Assembly: GCF_030504645.1 (NCBI RefSeq)
Contig: NZ_JAUKWQ010000004.1
Location: 1 to 64,000 of the forward strand
DNA length: 64,000 nucleotides
DNA from: Rhizobium oryzicola
Lineage (GTDB): Bacteria; Pseudomonadota; Alphaproteobacteria; Rhizobiales; Rhizobiaceae
Direction: 5' to 3'
Shown: positions 24,873 to 34,087 of the stretch, piece by piece
How the letters are laid out: each line of letters starts with the position of its first letter
Position numbering within the stretch: the stretch's first letter is position 1
Program-made: the position numbers and the translations under genes
The notes under the pieces: generated by a model
Told to the model about the DNA's origin: nothing
Databases searched by the model: none
What the model saw: only the letters and a program-made list of their open reading frames with translations

Positions 24873-27800
24873 ATGAAGCGCATACACAAGTTCGATCGCT
24901 TGCTGCTGGAATTGCGCGAGAGGATCTTCCTGCCGATTGCGGCAGACGTACCTCTAAAATTTCGGCGCGCGGAAAATGACCAGCGCCCTGCCGTTGTTGC
25001 GGGATTACAAGACGGATGGATTGATGTAGGTCCTGATCTCGTTTGGGGTGAGCCGGAAGGCTATTTCTGGTTCAAGGGCACGGCAGAAATTCCGGAGGCA
25101 GCCCACGGCAAACGCATCTTCCTGAAAGTTGAAGCGCAATTCGGCAGCGTCATGGGGCGCTCGGATCCGCAATTGTTGACTCGGATCGATGGCCGAATTG
25201 CGCAAGGCGGCGACGGCAATCATCGCGAAGTTCTGCTGACGGAAAATGCGGTTGCCGGAACACGCCATGACGTCCTTATCGAAGTGGGCACAATCGAAGA
25301 CCGGCGCCAGATGAGCTTTGCCTGCCATCTCACCATTCATGATCCGCTGGCCGAAAAGGTCTATTACGATTTGCGCGTCCCTCTGGATGTCGCGCGACTG
25401 CTCGCAGAAGATGACGCACGCCGCCACTTCATTCTGAACCACATCGATGACGCCTTGGCGCGGATCGATTTCCGACCCGGTGATGCGGGGCGCTTCCAAA
25501 GCTCGCTTCAAGAAGCAGAGGCGATCGCGCAGCCGATCTATGGCGCAGAAGATTTCTCTGAGAAGCCGGTCATTACGCTGACAGGCTACACCCATATCGA
25601 TGTGGCTTGGCTATGGCGCGTCCGAGAGACCCGACAGAAGATGGCGCGATCGATCGCCACAGCGCTTAATCTGATGGATCAGTACCCGGATTATCGCTTT
25701 ATGCTCAATCAGGGCGTCCTGTTTGATTATCTGGAGCAGGACTATCCGGAGCTTTTCGAGCGAATTCTTCATAAGGTCAAGGAAGGCGCATTCGAGATCG
25801 AGGGGGCGCTGTGGCTGGAACCGGATGCCAATGTAACCGGGGGCGAATCCTTCGTGCGGCACATCCTGCATGGTGTTGCCTATCACGAGGAAAAATTCGG
25901 TGTACGCCCTCGCATCATGTGGCTGCCGGATACGTTCGGATATTCGCCGGCACTGCCGCAGCTGATGAAGCTGTCCGGCCTGGATACGTTCATCACGCAC
26001 AAGATGAGCTGGAACGACACCAATCGCATGCCGTTCGAGACCTTTTGGTGGAAGGGCGTCGATGGCACCAAAGTGCCGACCTACTTCCTCACCATGCAAC
26101 CCTATACAGCCCCGGGCTTCAATACGACCTATTGCCCTGACCTCAAGCCCACGCATGTGATGGGCGCTTGGAAGCGCCATGGGCAAAAGGCCCTGAACAA
26201 AGAGCTGTTTGCCGTCTATGGCCATGGCGACGGCGGTGGCGGACCAACGCGCGAGATGCTGGAAAACGTCCGTCGCATGGAAAAGGGAATTCCCGGTTGC
26301 CCGGCTGTGGTGCATGACCGGATGCGCCCCTTCTTCGAACGCCTTGTCGCACGGATGAACGAAAATCCCTCGGATTTTCCCACCTGGGATGGCGAGTTGT
26401 ACCTCGAATTCCATCGCGGCACGTTGACATCGGTCGCCAAGAACAAGCGCAACAACAGATTTGCGGAGCAGATGCTGCGCGAGCTTGAGGCACTAGCAAC
26501 GCTTGCCATGGTCGAGTACGGGACAGCCTATCCTTCGGAAATCTTGCACCGTCTTTGGCGCATCGTTCTGCTGAACCAGTTCCACGATATCCTGCCGGGC
26601 TCCTCCATCGGTGCCGTGTTCGATGACAGCGATCGCGAATACGCCGAGTTCTTCAGCGAAGCGACACGCCTGCGGTCGGAACTTATAGCGGCATTTGCAG
26701 GAACGGATGAGTTCGTCATTCCCAATCCGCTTGGCCGCGTTCGCGACGGGCTCGCCACGATCGATGGCGACGAACCGCTTATCCTCGACTTCAACGGGAA
26801 TTTGGTTCCGACACAGACGATTGCCCGCGCGGATGGCAGAAGACAGCAGGCGGCACCCGTCAGAAATATCCCTGCACTCGGCATTCTGGTCGGCGGCGTA
26901 ACAGCAGGGACATCGGCAGAAGGCACCGGCGCTCTGGCGATTTCGAGAAACCATCTTGAGAATGATCGTCTCACGGTACGCTTCAACGACAAGGGCCGCA
27001 TACAATCCATTCTCGACAAGACAACTGGCCGTGAAGCGGTCACGCCGGGTCAGCTGGCCAACAGGCTTGTTGCCTTCCGCGATATGCCAGCGCAATTCGA
27101 TGCATGGGATATCGATGAAAGCTTTGAGGATCAAAGCTGGGATATCGACGACCTGCAATCGGTCGAAATCGTGGAGACAGGGCCTTACCGCGCAGCACTT
27201 CGTTTTGTGTGGGTCTACGAGCAATCTACCATCAATCAGGTGGTCTCGCTGGAAATGGGAGCATCGACCATCGAGGTCGATACATTCATTGAGTGGAAGC
27301 AGCACCATACCTTGGTGAAGGTAGCCTTTCCGATCAATGTTTTCGCCAGCGAGACAACGGCGGAAATTCAGTTCGGCCACATGCGTCGCCCGACACATCG
27401 CAACACATCATGGGATCAGGCACGCTTCGAGACGGTCATGCACCGCTGGGTCGATATGTCCGAACAGGACTTCGGCGTCGCCTTGCTTAACGATTGCAAA
27501 TATGGCTATGACGCGAAGGAGGGTCTGCTGCGCCTGACATTGCTGCGCTCACCCACCTATCCCTGGCCGGATGCTGATCAGGGCGAGCACCGTTTTCGTT
27601 ATGGCATTCACATCCATCATGGATTGCTTGCCGGTGAGGGTGTCCCCGCCCTCGCCGAAAGCTTCAATGCGCCTTTACGTCTGCACGCCGGCAGCGGCAG
27701 CACGACCGCCCAGAAGGCGGCGTCTCTCTTCGATCTCACTGCTAGCGGTATCGCAGTCGAAAGCGTCAAGAAGGCCGAGATTGGCAATGACCTCATCGTC

Positions 27801-27998
27801 CGCCTATGGGAGACGCAGGGCCGGCGGAACAGCGTGACGCTTACGCTGCCCGAGCATTTTTCAAACGCAGCCGAGGTTGACCTGCTGGAGCGGGACGCCC
27901 GGCCCCTGCCCTTCACGGAGGGGCAAGTGCGGCTTGATTTCGCACCATTCGAAATCCGTTCGCTCAAGCTTACCAGGAGAGTTGCGTCCGTGAGGTGA
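24873..27998 (+). CDS. GH38 alpha-mannosidase
   Basis: The 1041-residue glycoside hydrolase family 38 enzyme removes alpha-linked mannose. Visible active-site elements are His241 and Asp243 in YTHIDVAWLW (zinc ligands), the nucleophile Asp353 in LPDTFGYSP, His451 in YGHGDGGGG and His571 in NQFHDILPGS. The N-terminal accessory domain and the long C-terminal beta domains match the roughly 1000-residue bacterial/vacuolar class II type. There is no signal peptide, so it acts on imported mannosides in the cytoplasm. GGGAGG precedes the ATG. It heads the operon whose importer follows 160 bp later. Confidence 0.95.
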   Translation: MKRIHKFDRLLLELRERIFLPIAADVPLKFRRAENDQRPAVVAGLQDGWIDVGPDLVWGEPEGYFWFKGTAEIPEAAHGKRIFLKVEAQFGSVMGRSDPQLLTRIDGRIAQGGDGNHREVLLTENAVAGTRHDVLIEVGTIEDRRQMSFACHLTIHDPLAEKVYYDLRVPLDVARLLAEDDARRHFILNHIDDALARIDFRPGDAGRFQSSLQEAEAIAQPIYGAEDFSEKPVITLTGYTHIDVAWLWRVRETRQKMARSIATALNLMDQYPDYRFMLNQGVLFDYLEQDYPELFERILHKVKEGAFEIEGALWLEPDANVTGGESFVRHILHGVAYHEEKFGVRPRIMWLPDTFGYSPALPQLMKLSGLDTFITHKMSWNDTNRMPFETFWWKGVDGTKVPTYFLTMQPYTAPGFNTTYCPDLKPTHVMGAWKRHGQKALNKELFAVYGHGDGGGGPTREMLENVRRMEKGIPGCPAVVHDRMRPFFERLVARMNENPSDFPTWDGELYLEFHRGTLTSVAKNKRNNRFAEQMLRELEALATLAMVEYGTAYPSEILHRLWRIVLLNQFHDILPGSSIGAVFDDSDREYAEFFSEATRLRSELIAAFAGTDEFVIPNPLGRVRDGLATIDGDEPLILDFNGNLVPTQTIARADGRRQQAAPVRNIPALGILVGGVTAGTSAEGTGALAISRNHLENDRLTVRFNDKGRIQSILDKTTGREAVTPGQLANRLVAFRDMPAQFDAWDIDESFEDQSWDIDDLQSVEIVETGPYRAALRFVWVYEQSTINQVVSLEMGASTIEVDTFIEWKQHHTLVKVAFPINVFASETTAEIQFGHMRRPTHRNTSWDQARFETVMHRWVDMSEQDFGVALLNDCKYGYDAKEGLLRLTLLRSPTYPWPDADQGEHRFRYGIHIHHGLLAGEGVPALAESFNAPLRLHAGSGSTTAQKAASLFDLTASGIAVESVKKAEIGNDLIVRLWETQGRRNSVTLTLPEHFSNAAEVDLLERDARPLPFTEGQVRLDFAPFEIRSLKLTRRVASVR

Positions 27999-28066
27999 TG
28001 CGCAGCCTCAAGCACCGAACATCCAGTCCGCTGCATGAGGAATGTGGAATGCAGGAATACGGGAAA

Positions 28067-28093
28067 GGCAAGGTCTGAGGAGACTGCCTTGCC
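28067..28093 (+). other. Stem-loop between mannosidase and binding-protein genes
   Basis: GGCAAGG and CCTTGCC pair around a 13-base loop, in the 160-bp gap. It may be a processing hairpin that allows different expression of the enzyme and the transporter. No T-run follows. Confidence 0.4.
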
Positions 28094-28157
28094 GTCAATG
28101 GAGGCAAAGTGGCTGTCCCATCCGGATATGCCGCCTGTAACAAAGAAGGAGGAGTCC

Positions 28158-29441
28158 ATGACCAAACTGACAAGAAGAACCCTGCTCGGAACCATGGGTG
28201 CAGCCGCTGCCGCATCTGTCGTATCGACTATTCCGGCAATGGCCGCAGAGCGCACCATTCGCCACTTCTGGTGGGGAAACCCGGAGCGCGATAAGCGGAC
28301 ATTCGCGGCCATCGATCTATTCCAGAAGCACCATGCTGGGATCAAGGTATCCGGTGAGACGATTGGCTGGAAAGACTACTGGACTAAGATGGCCACGCAG
28401 ACGGCAGGTCGCAACATGGCCGACCTGATCCAGATGGATTACCGGTATCTTTTCGAGTATGTCCATCGCGGCGCACTGAAGCCGCTCGATGAGTATATCG
28501 GCAAGTCCCTCATGGTCGGCGATTTCGATCCCGGTCCGCTTGCTGGCGGCAAGGTCGATGGAAAGCTCTATGGTCTGAATATCGGCTCGAACAGTCAGGT
28601 TCTGGTCTACAACACAAAGGTTTTTGCAGACGCCGGCATAACGGCCGATGTGATCAACTGGACACGCGAAGACTTCCCAAAAATCTGCGAGAAGATCACA
28701 TCCGCCACCGGCGGCAAGATGAAGGGTTCCGACGACCTCTCGACCTCCGTCGACATCATGCAGGTATGGGTCAGACAGAACGGCCGTGAATTCTATGACG
28801 CGGACGGCAAGGTGACCGCCACCGCTGCAGACATTGAGAGCTTCTGGCAATACTGGGCCGAGATGCGCAAGGCCGGCATTATCGCCGGCAAGGACCGTAC
28901 CGTTGTCATCAACCCGCCGCTCGGCGAATCGGGTATCGTTACCGGTGGCACAGCCATCTCCCAGTTCTGGTCTAACCAGATCGTCGGCATCCAGGCGCTG
29001 ATGAAGGACAGGATCGGCGCGGCCATGTTCCCGCACAAGAAGGGCGGGCCCTATGGTCAGTATATCAAGCCTGCCATGTTCATGTCGTTGACCCGCGATG
29101 TGAAGGATGTCGACGCCGCGATCGCCTATATGAATGACTGGGTAAACGACCCGGAGACGACCAAGGCTCTCGGCCTGGAGCGCGGCATCCCCTGCTCGCC
29201 TAAGGCCCGCGAGGCTCTCAAGCCCAGCCTCAGCGACACTGAAAAGGATGCAGTCGCCTTCTTCGATGCGATCCAGACTCGTGTCGGCCAGCTGCCGCTT
29301 CCCGAACCGAAGGGGGCAGGCGAAGTGTATGAACTGTTCACGCGTAGCGCCTCTGAGGTGGTTCTCGACAAGATCAAGCCGGCTGAAGCTGCAGGCCGCT
29401 TTATTGAGGATGCACAGGACATCATCGATCGCGCCCGTTGA
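28158..29441 (+). CDS. ABC importer solute-binding protein of the mannoside operon (Tat-type signal)
   Basis: The 427-residue protein starts at the ATG preceded by AAGGAGGAG. Its N-terminus MTKLTRRTLLGTMG has a twin-arginine motif followed by a hydrophobic stretch and AMA-AERT, indicating Tat export, less usual for CUT1 binding proteins. The mature part is an SBP_bac_1-type sugar-binding fold. Adjacent GH38 mannosidase suggests alpha-mannosides, for example mannobiose or N-glycan fragments, as ligand. An in-frame upstream extension is possible but lacks a signal. Confidence 0.87.
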   Translation: MTKLTRRTLLGTMGAAAAASVVSTIPAMAAERTIRHFWWGNPERDKRTFAAIDLFQKHHAGIKVSGETIGWKDYWTKMATQTAGRNMADLIQMDYRYLFEYVHRGALKPLDEYIGKSLMVGDFDPGPLAGGKVDGKLYGLNIGSNSQVLVYNTKVFADAGITADVINWTREDFPKICEKITSATGGKMKGSDDLSTSVDIMQVWVRQNGREFYDADGKVTATAADIESFWQYWAEMRKAGIIAGKDRTVVINPPLGESGIVTGGTAISQFWSNQIVGIQALMKDRIGAAMFPHKKGGPYGQYIKPAMFMSLTRDVKDVDAAIAYMNDWVNDPETTKALGLERGIPCSPKAREALKPSLSDTEKDAVAFFDAIQTRVGQLPLPEPKGAGEVYELFTRSASEVVLDKIKPAEAAGRFIEDAQDIIDRAR

Positions 29442-29510
29442 TTGGCATCGCACCGGATCCTGAACCTTCATTTCTTTCAGGATCCGGACTTTTCGGACAG
29501 AGACCGCTTC

Positions 29511-30404
29511 ATGAGACGCTTTTTTACCCGGAATGCTCCCGGTTACCTATTTCTATCCCCATGGCTGATCGGCTTTTTCCTTCTCACCCTCGGTCCCATT
29601 CTGGCGTCCCTCTACTTCTCCTTCACGCGCTACGACATGGTCAGTGCGCCGCGATGGATTGGCTGGGATAACTACGTCTACATGTTCACGCGCGATCGGC
29701 GCTTCTGGAAGGCGTTGAACGTCACCTTCAGCTATGTGGCGCTCGCAGTGCCGGCCCGTTTGGCGATGGCGCTGTGCGTGGCCATGCTGTTGGACAAGGG
29801 GCTCCGCACAATCGGCCTTTACAGGGCGATCTTCTATCTTCCCTCGCTGCTTGGTTCCTCAATCGCTATCGCAATTCTTTGGCGTCAGCTTTTTGCAGGC
29901 GATGGCGCTGTAAATGCAGTTCTCTCCTTCTTCGGCATTCAGGGTCCCTCCTGGATCACTGATCCGCAGACATCGCTTTACACGCTGGTTGTTCTCGCTA
30001 TGTGGCAGTTCGGCTCACCGATGCTGATCTTTCTCGCGGGGCTTCGATCCATTCCGCGAGACCTTTACGAAGCTGCTGAAATTGATGGCACATCGCGCTG
30101 GCGCCAATTTACCCGCATCACGCTGCCACTGCTGGCCCCTGTCATCTTCTTCAATCTCGTGCTGCAGACAATAGAGGCCTTCAAGACCTTCTCCAGCGCT
30201 TTCATCATTTCCCATGGCAATGGTGCGCCAGCGGACAGCCTACTCTTCTATACCGTCTACCTGTTCAACGAGGCGTTCAGCTTCTTCCGCATGGGCTATG
30301 CCTCGGCGCTGGCCTGGGTGCTGCTGGTCATCATTGCAACCTTTACCGGGATTGCCTTCCTCTCTTCGAAATACTGGGTGCATTATGAAAACGAACGCGA
30401 CTGA
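29511..30404 (+). CDS. ABC importer permease (MalF-like) of the mannoside operon
   Basis: The 297-residue membrane protein begins MRRFFTRNAPGYLFLSPWLIG, a standard CUT1 permease opening. The coupling loop YEAAEIDGTSRWRQFTRIT is present. I choose the ATG at 29511; an in-frame TTG at 29442 would add a non-permease-like leader, although the ribosome-binding site of the ATG is weak. Its end overlaps the next gene by 20 bp. Confidence 0.87.
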   Translation: MRRFFTRNAPGYLFLSPWLIGFFLLTLGPILASLYFSFTRYDMVSAPRWIGWDNYVYMFTRDRRFWKALNVTFSYVALAVPARLAMALCVAMLLDKGLRTIGLYRAIFYLPSLLGSSIAIAILWRQLFAGDGAVNAVLSFFGIQGPSWITDPQTSLYTLVVLAMWQFGSPMLIFLAGLRSIPRDLYEAAEIDGTSRWRQFTRITLPLLAPVIFFNLVLQTIEAFKTFSSAFIISHGNGAPADSLLFYTVYLFNEAFSFFRMGYASALAWVLLVIIATFTGIAFLSSKYWVHYENERD

Positions 30405-31302
30405 CGCGGCATTGGACAGCGAGCTGGCCGCGGCCGCTGAGATTGCGGCCATCTCGCGGAAGAAGCGCGAGGCGCAGGCACGGCGGGGACGCGCGTGGAA
30501 GCACACCTTCCTGATCGCAGCCTCCTGCGTCATGCTCTATCCGCTGTTCTGGCTGCTTTCGGCTTCGGTCAAACCTGAGAACGAGATCTTCACGACGCTT
30601 TCGCTCTGGCCCTCAACCTTCCAGTTCGACAATTATTCGAAGGGCTGGAACGGGCTGCCGCTGTCCTTCTCGGTGTTCTACATTAACTCCACAATCGTGA
30701 CAGTGCTGTCGGTCATCGGCAACCTGCTTTCCTGCTCCTTTGCCGCCTATGCTTTCGCCCGGCTTAAGTTTACCGGCAGAAGCTTCTTCTTCTCGCTGAT
30801 GATGCTGACCCTCATGATCCCTTATCATGTGGTTCTAATTCCCCAGTATGTGGAGTTCCTGAAGCTTGGCTGGGTCAACACCTACCTGCCACTGATCGTA
30901 CCGAAGTTTCTCGCATCCGATGGCTTCTTCGTGTTTCTGATGATCCAGTTCTTCCGCCAACTGCCGCGTGAACTGGACGAAGCAGCCGAAATAGATGGCT
31001 GCTCGCCCTTCAAGATTTATTGGAGGATCATCCTGCCGCTATCGCTGCCGGCAATGGGTACTGCTGCCATCTTCTCCTTCATCTGGGTATGGGAAGATTT
31101 CCTCGGACCGCTCATCTACCTGAACGACATCAAAACCTTCACCGTGCCGCTGGCGCTTCGGCTTTTCGTTGACAGCCAAGGCGAGTCCGCCTTTGGCCAG
31201 ATGTTTGCGATGTCGGTTACCTCGCTGGTGCCGGTCGTCATCTTCTTCATTCTTTTCCAGAAGCTCATCATCCGTGGCATCGCCACCACCGGCATGAAAT
31301 AA
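30385..31302 (+). CDS. ABC importer permease (MalG-like) of the mannoside operon
   Basis: The 305-residue protein has a charged cytoplasmic N-terminus of about 45 residues (rich in Ala, Lys, Arg), then six hydrophobic segments and the coupling loop DEAAEIDGCSPFKIYWRI. The ATG lies inside the end of the preceding permease gene, indicating coupled translation. It forms the channel with that partner. Confidence 0.88.
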   Translation: MKTNATDAALDSELAAAAEIAAISRKKREAQARRGRAWKHTFLIAASCVMLYPLFWLLSASVKPENEIFTTLSLWPSTFQFDNYSKGWNGLPLSFSVFYINSTIVTVLSVIGNLLSCSFAAYAFARLKFTGRSFFFSLMMLTLMIPYHVVLIPQYVEFLKLGWVNTYLPLIVPKFLASDGFFVFLMIQFFRQLPRELDEAAEIDGCSPFKIYWRIILPLSLPAMGTAAIFSFIWVWEDFLGPLIYLNDIKTFTVPLALRLFVDSQGESAFGQMFAMSVTSLVPVVIFFILFQKLIIRGIATTGMK

Positions 31303-31315
31303 GGACTCTTCGCGC

Positions 31316-32389
31316 ATGGTTGCATTAACGCTGAGAAACACCGGCAAACGCTATGGGGCGCTTTCCATCATCCAGAACATGAATCTGGACGTTCGCGAGG
31401 GTGAGTTTTTGGTTCTTGTCGGCCCTTCCGGCTGCGGCAAGTCTACGCTGTTACGCATGATCGCGGGCCTGGAGGACATTACTGATGGCACGATCGCCAT
31501 GGACGGTCGGGTGGTCAATGACCTGCCAGCCTCCAAGCGCGAACTTTCCATGGTCTTCCAGAGCTATGCTCTCTATCCGCACATGACGGTCGCGAAGAAC
31601 CTGGCCTTCGGGCTGGAAAACATGAAGCTACCCCGTGCGGAAGTGCAGCGTCGAGTTGCAGAGGCCGCCCGCATACTACAGATCGAAAAACTCCTCGACC
31701 GCAAGCCGCGCCAGCTCTCCGGTGGGCAGAAGCAACGCGTCGCGATTGGCCGCGCAATCGTGCGCGAGCCCAAGCTTTTTCTGTTCGACGAACCACTCTC
31801 CAACCTCGACGCCGAATTGCGCGTGCAGATGCGTGCGGAGCTTGCCTCCCTCTACGCGCGATTGGGCACGACGATGATTTACGTCACCCACGACCAGGTT
31901 GAAGCCATGACGCTTGCAAGTCGCATCGTGGTGCTGCGCGGCGGCAAGATCGAGCAAGTCGGCACGCCGCAGGAGCTTTACGAGCGCCCGCAAAATCTGT
32001 TTGTCGCTGGCTTCATCGGCTCGCCAAAGATCAACATGATCGAGTCAGCGTTGAAAGCCGGTTCGGATGGAATGGAAGTTGCCGCAAAGGGCTTCCAGGC
32101 TTTCAAGGTGCCGCGTCTCGATACCAAAGATGGCGCCATCACCATCTGTATCCGCCCCAGTTCCATAAAGTTGGGTGAAGGCTCCGTTCAGGCACAAGGC
32201 ACCGTGCGCCTTGTGGAATATCTGGGTAATGAAACGCTGCTGCATATCGCACTGAATTCAGGACAAACCCTGCTTGTCAGCGGGAAGGCGACCGCATCCC
32301 TCAAGATGGGCGATACCGTCACCGTGGGTTTCGAACTTGCGGATCTCCACTATTTCGACAGCAAAGGGCAACGTTTGGAGGCGATCTAA
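31316..32389 (+). CDS. ABC importer ATPase (MalK/UgpC type) of the mannoside operon
   Basis: The 357-residue ATPase shows Walker [10 protein letters not shown], signature LSGGQKQR, Walker B LFLFDEP, switch segment [10 protein letters not shown], and a C-terminal TOBE region with the IRPSSIKLG motif. It follows the second permease by 13 bp. As it is of the promiscuous MalK/MsiK type, it might also serve the ATPase-less importer encoded from 34088. Confidence 0.92.
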   Translation: MVALTLRNTGKRYGALSIIQNMNLDVREGEFLVLVGPSGCGKSTLLRMIAGLEDITDGTIAMDGRVVNDLPASKRELSMVFQSYALYPHMTVAKNLAFGLENMKLPRAEVQRRVAEAARILQIEKLLDRKPRQLSGGQKQRVAIGRAIVREPKLFLFDEPLSNLDAELRVQMRAELASLYARLGTTMIYVTHDQVEAMTLASRIVVLRGGKIEQVGTPQELYERPQNLFVAGFIGSPKINMIESALKAGSDGMEVAAKGFQAFKVPRLDTKDGAITICIRPSSIKLGEGSVQAQGTVRLVEYLGNETLLHIALNSGQTLLVSGKATASLKMGDTVTVGFELADLHYFDSKGQRLEAI

Positions 32390-32455
32390 TCTGGCGATAA
32401 AAAGAGCGATTGTGACATCATGCAAATTTAAAAGGGAAATCTGTCACGACGAATT

Positions 32456-32475
32456 CACAGTGTTTCTCCACTGTG
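32456..32475. promoter_or_regulatory. Inverted repeat before the TetR gene
   Basis: CACAGTG-TTTCTC-CACTGTG has perfect 7-bp arms and ends 19 bp before the TetR ATG. Size and location suit a TetR-family operator for autoregulation. A wider pair, GTGACA (32412) and TGTCAC (32442), flanks the same promoter region. Confidence 0.55.
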
Positions 32476-32494
32476 TGGCGGAGGTCTATGCGTC

Positions 32495-33136
32495 ATGTCC
32501 AACCGTCCGAACATCACAGCGACACGTCTCCTGGATGCCTGCGAGGCACTGCTATGCGAGCGGGGAGCCCACGAGGAATTGACCACGCGTCGCATTGCCC
32601 TAGAGGCGCAGGCAACCCCGTCCGCTATTGCCTACCATTTCGGATCCCAGGAAGAGCTGATCACCGCGGTTGCCGAGCGTGTCTATCGCCGCCTGAATGC
32701 CGAGCGGCTTGCCTTGCTGCGGAAGGCAGTCGATCGACGCTCTCCGGAGCCGCCGGATCTGGAAGAGGTCATCGCGGCGCTTGTCGGCCCGTCGATCCGC
32801 TGGGCGGCCAACCCTCAGTCCGGCTATCGCGTGCTGTCCTATTTCACATCCATGGCACATGCGCATCGCGACGGAACCGCCCATTACCGGCGGATTATCG
32901 AGGATGTGGAGCATCACAAGGCTTTTATCCCGCAGTTGAAGCGCATCGCGCCCTGGCTTGACGAGGTGGATATCGGCTGGCGTCTGAACTGCGCACTCGG
33001 CATCCGTTCGCAAGTAACCCGCAGCCGCCAGAGAACCGAACTCCTGACCGATCACCGCATGAACCTGGACGATCCCGACCTGGTGATCTCTCGAATGGTC
33101 GAGGTGATCGCGCCGATGTTCCGTCGGACGAGCTGA
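32495..33136 (+). CDS. TetR-family transcriptional regulator
   Basis: The 213-residue protein has an N-terminal helix-turn-helix (TTRRIALEAQATPSAIAYHFGSQEELI), typical for TetR. The C-terminal ligand domain resembles TetR_C-type dimerisation regions but is not identifiable further. It lies between the mannoside operon and the phosphodiesterase/importer operon, all on the plus strand, so it could control either. Its ligand is unknown. Confidence 0.87.
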   Translation: MSNRPNITATRLLDACEALLCERGAHEELTTRRIALEAQATPSAIAYHFGSQEELITAVAERVYRRLNAERLALLRKAVDRRSPEPPDLEEVIAALVGPSIRWAANPQSGYRVLSYFTSMAHAHRDGTAHYRRIIEDVEHHKAFIPQLKRIAPWLDEVDIGWRLNCALGIRSQVTRSRQRTELLTDHRMNLDDPDLVISRMVEVIAPMFRRTS

Positions 33137-33137
33137 T

Positions 33138-33154
33138 TTCGAACAGCATTCGAA
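33138..33154. promoter_or_regulatory. Paired TTCGAA boxes after the TetR gene
   Basis: TTCGAA-CAGCA-TTCGAA starts two bases after the TetR stop and lies 71 bp before the next operon's ATG. Each half is itself palindromic. Possible operator for the downstream phosphodiesterase operon. Confidence 0.35.
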
Positions 33155-33224
33155 TTCCGTCACGCCTGCGAAACATGCCCCTTTTATCGATCCTCCCTGA
33201 CAACACGTGTCCTGGAGGCCCGTC

Positions 33225-34067
33225 ATGCGCCGCGAAACCACATTTATTCATCTGACCGACCTGCATATCGGCACCGCCGATGATGCGCATCTGCACAGCG
33301 ATACGACCGAGACGCTGCTGCAGGTCCTCGATCTCGTCGCCACCGTCACGCCGAAGCCGAAATTCGTGATCGCCAGCGGCGACCTGACCAATCGCGGCGA
33401 TGCGGAGAGCTTCCGGCGGCTGAAGCAGATCATGGACGAGAGGATCGATGTGCCTGTCGTCTATGCGCTCGGCAATCATGACACCCGTCCCGGCTTCTAC
33501 GAGGGCATGCAGGTGGAGACAGCCGATCCGAATGCGCCCTATGACCATGATCTGGTACTCGAAGACATCCACATCATCACCCTCGATTCCTCTACACCCG
33601 GCCTGATCGGCGGGACGATCGACCCGGAACAGTTCGATTGGCTGTCGGCGGCGCTGGACCGTCATCCGGATCTTCCAAAGCTGATCGTTGTGCATCACCC
33701 GCCGGCCCTCGGCGAAGAGCCGGATCTTGCCCATTGGCGCACAATCCATTTCCCGCAGTCCGAAAAGCTTCGCGACCTGCTGAAGGGCCGCAACATCATC
33801 GGCATCCTGAGCGGCCATATCCATCACGACCGGGTCTCCGTCTGGCACGGCATTCCGGTCGTGGTCGGAACGGGCCAGCATGCGGCAACCGATATCCTGC
33901 GAACCGACATCCTGCGCATGGTGCGCGGCGCATCCTTCGGCATCGGCACCCTTCGTCCATCCGGACTGACGATGGCCTTCGTGCCGCTGCCGTCCGACCG
34001 CGCCGAACTCAACACCTATCCGCTGGAAATGCTGCTGGCGCGGGCCATGCCCGTCGCGGCTGAATGA
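33225..34067 (+). CDS. CpdA/GpdQ-like metallophosphoesterase (cyclic-nucleotide or glycerophosphodiester hydrolase)
   Basis: The 280-residue enzyme has the full class III phosphodiesterase motif set: HLTDLHIG (Asp12, His14), ASGDLTNRGD, ALGNHDTRP, VVHHPPALG and LSGHIHHDR. Length and motif order match CpdA (cAMP phosphodiesterase) and GpdQ (glycerophosphodiesterase). No signal peptide is seen. The ATG at 33225 has GGAGG six bases upstream; a GTG 18 bases earlier is less likely. As the first gene of an importer operon of Ugp type, a glycerophosphodiester substrate is favoured over cAMP, though sequence alone does not decide. Confidence 0.87.
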   Translation: MRRETTFIHLTDLHIGTADDAHLHSDTTETLLQVLDLVATVTPKPKFVIASGDLTNRGDAESFRRLKQIMDERIDVPVVYALGNHDTRPGFYEGMQVETADPNAPYDHDLVLEDIHIITLDSSTPGLIGGTIDPEQFDWLSAALDRHPDLPKLIVVHHPPALGEEPDLAHWRTIHFPQSEKLRDLLKGRNIIGILSGHIHHDRVSVWHGIPVVVGTGQHAATDILRTDILRMVRGASFGIGTLRPSGLTMAFVPLPSDRAELNTYPLEMLLARAMPVAAE

Positions 34068-34087
34068 ATCCGTCAGGAGAACACGAC

